Source: Astropecten irregularis
Lineage: Eukaryota > Echinodermata > Asteroidea > Paxillosida > Astropectinidae
Length of the DNA: 64,000 nucleotides
Assembly: GCA_963971285.1 (NCBI GenBank)
Contig: OZ020259.1
Location: 7,316,001-7,380,000, forward strand
Direction: 5' to 3'
Position 1 is the first letter of the stretch, and each line of letters starts with the position of its first letter. The position numbers were made by a program, and so were the translations under genes. Below the pieces are notes generated by a model. The model ran no database searches. It was not told the origin of the DNA and was given only the letters and a program-made list of their open reading frames with translations. Positions 63,048 through 64,000 of the stretch are shown one piece after another.

Positions 63048-64000
63048 CAGAAGGACAAGCACGTAGAGGGACGAGCATGTAGATAGACAAACACGTAGAG
63101 GTACGAGCAAGTAGAAGGACAAGCAAGTAGAGAGACAAACACTTAGAGGGACACGCAATTAGAAGGACAAGCAAGTAGAGAGACAAACATGTAGAGGGAC
63201 AAGCAAGTAGAGGGACAAGCAAGTAGAAGGACAAGCAAGTAGAGAGACAAGCAAGTACAGAGACAAGCAAGTAGAGAGACAAGCAAGTAGAGAGACAAGC
63301 AAGTAGAGAGACAAGCAAGTTGACGGACAAGCAAGTAGACGGACAAGCAAGTAGAGAGACAAGCAAGTAGAGGGACAAGCAAGTAGACGGACAAGCAAGT
63401 AGAGAGACAAACACGTAGAGGGACAAGCAAGTAGACGGACAAGCAAGTAGAGGGACAAGCAAGTAGAGGGACAAGCAAGTAGACGGACAAGCAAGTAGAG
63501 AGACAAGCAAGTAGAGGGACAAGCAAGTAGACGGACAAGCAAGTAGAGAGACAAACACGTAGAGGGACAAGCAAGTAGACGGACAAGCAAGTAGAGAGAC
63601 AAACACGTAGAGGGACAAGCAAGTAGAAGGACAAGCAAGTAGAGAGACAGACACGTAGAGGTACGAGCAAGTAGAGGGACAAGCAAGTAGATAGACAAGC
63701 AAGAAGAGTGACAAGCCAGCAGAGAGACAAACACGTAGAGGTACGAGCAAGTAGAAGGACAAGCAAGTAGAGAGACAAGCAAGTAGAGAGACAAGCAAGT
63801 AGAGAGACAAGCAAGTAGAGAGACAAGCAAGTAGAGAGACAAGCAAGTAGAGGGACAAGCAAGTAGAAGGACAAGCAAGTAGAGAGACAAGCAAGTAGAG
63901 GGACAAGCAAGTAGACGGACAAGCAAGTAGAGAGACAAACACGTAGAGGGACAAGCAAGTAGAAGGACAAGCAAGTAGAGAGACAAACACGTAGAGGTAC
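63048..64000. repeat. 16-bp minisatellite, right block, runs off the window
   Basis: About 59 copies of the same 16-base unit. Variant units (with CACGTAGAGG, GTAGACGG, GTAGAAGG) recur in order every 48 bases over parts such as 63405-63620, i.e. a higher-order structure. The long minus-strand frames (275-318 codons) are repeat products. Confidence 0.95.

Noticed and set aside
62591-63990. Several overlapping minus-strand frames of 85-318 codons, Leu/Ser/Cys-rich
   Set aside because: They are translations of the 16-bp minisatellite in all three frames; no independent coding signal.

Overview
This is an animal nuclear genome window, probably from a marine invertebrate. The evidence is intron-containing host coding sequence (a class-B-type seven-transmembrane receptor with a somatomedin-B domain), an intronless broken copy of glycine amidinotransferase, abundant short inverted-repeat elements (MITEs), minisatellites, and two large mobile elements. 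An echinoderm or another invertebrate deuterostome fits the SMB-GPCR and GATM content, but the sequence does not fix the species.

Layout. 1-405: host flank with a 31-bp tandem repeat. 406-17205: a complete 16.8-kb Polinton/Maverick-type (adintovirus-like) element with 5'-AG ends, terminal inverted repeats and a 5-bp direct repeat AGTGT at each side. It carries a protein-primed type B DNA polymerase, a retroviral-type integrase, an A32-like packaging ATPase, a double-jelly-roll major capsid protein, a probable penton and a set of small membrane proteins. It also carries two genes I consider unusual for such elements: a minimal TFIIB-like factor and a candidate single-stranded-DNA-binding protein of the kind known from large DNA viruses. 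Almost every gene has the same A/T-rich TATATA-type box close to its ATG, and several gene ends carry strong hairpins. This suggests a self-contained transcription programme. The polymerase has two in-frame ochre codons and the integrase has an internal deletion, so this copy is dead for replication and integration. All structural genes are open.

17206-21149: host DNA with MITEs, a broken coding fragment near 19.4 kb and an ATGGTGATAT-type minisatellite. 21150-29417: a very young Ty3/gypsy LTR retrotransposon on the minus strand. Its 978-bp LTRs differ at only two positions that I could find. It has a GGGAAAC -1 frameshift site at the gag stop, but pol carries a one-base deletion and an amber codon. 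29418-33478: more host DNA with MITEs and a diverged duplication of the sequence on the other side of the retrotransposon.

33479-56835: a host GPCR gene on the plus strand. It has a TATA box, a signal-peptide exon at 33630, an intron of about 18 kb full of MITEs, a large ectodomain exon from 51640, and two further 7TM exons ending at 56570. A 243-bp MITE lies inside the ectodomain exon and closes both reading frames. 56571-64000: repeat-rich host DNA, the GATM retropseudogene (60300-61541, minus), and a 16-bp minisatellite that runs off the end of the window.
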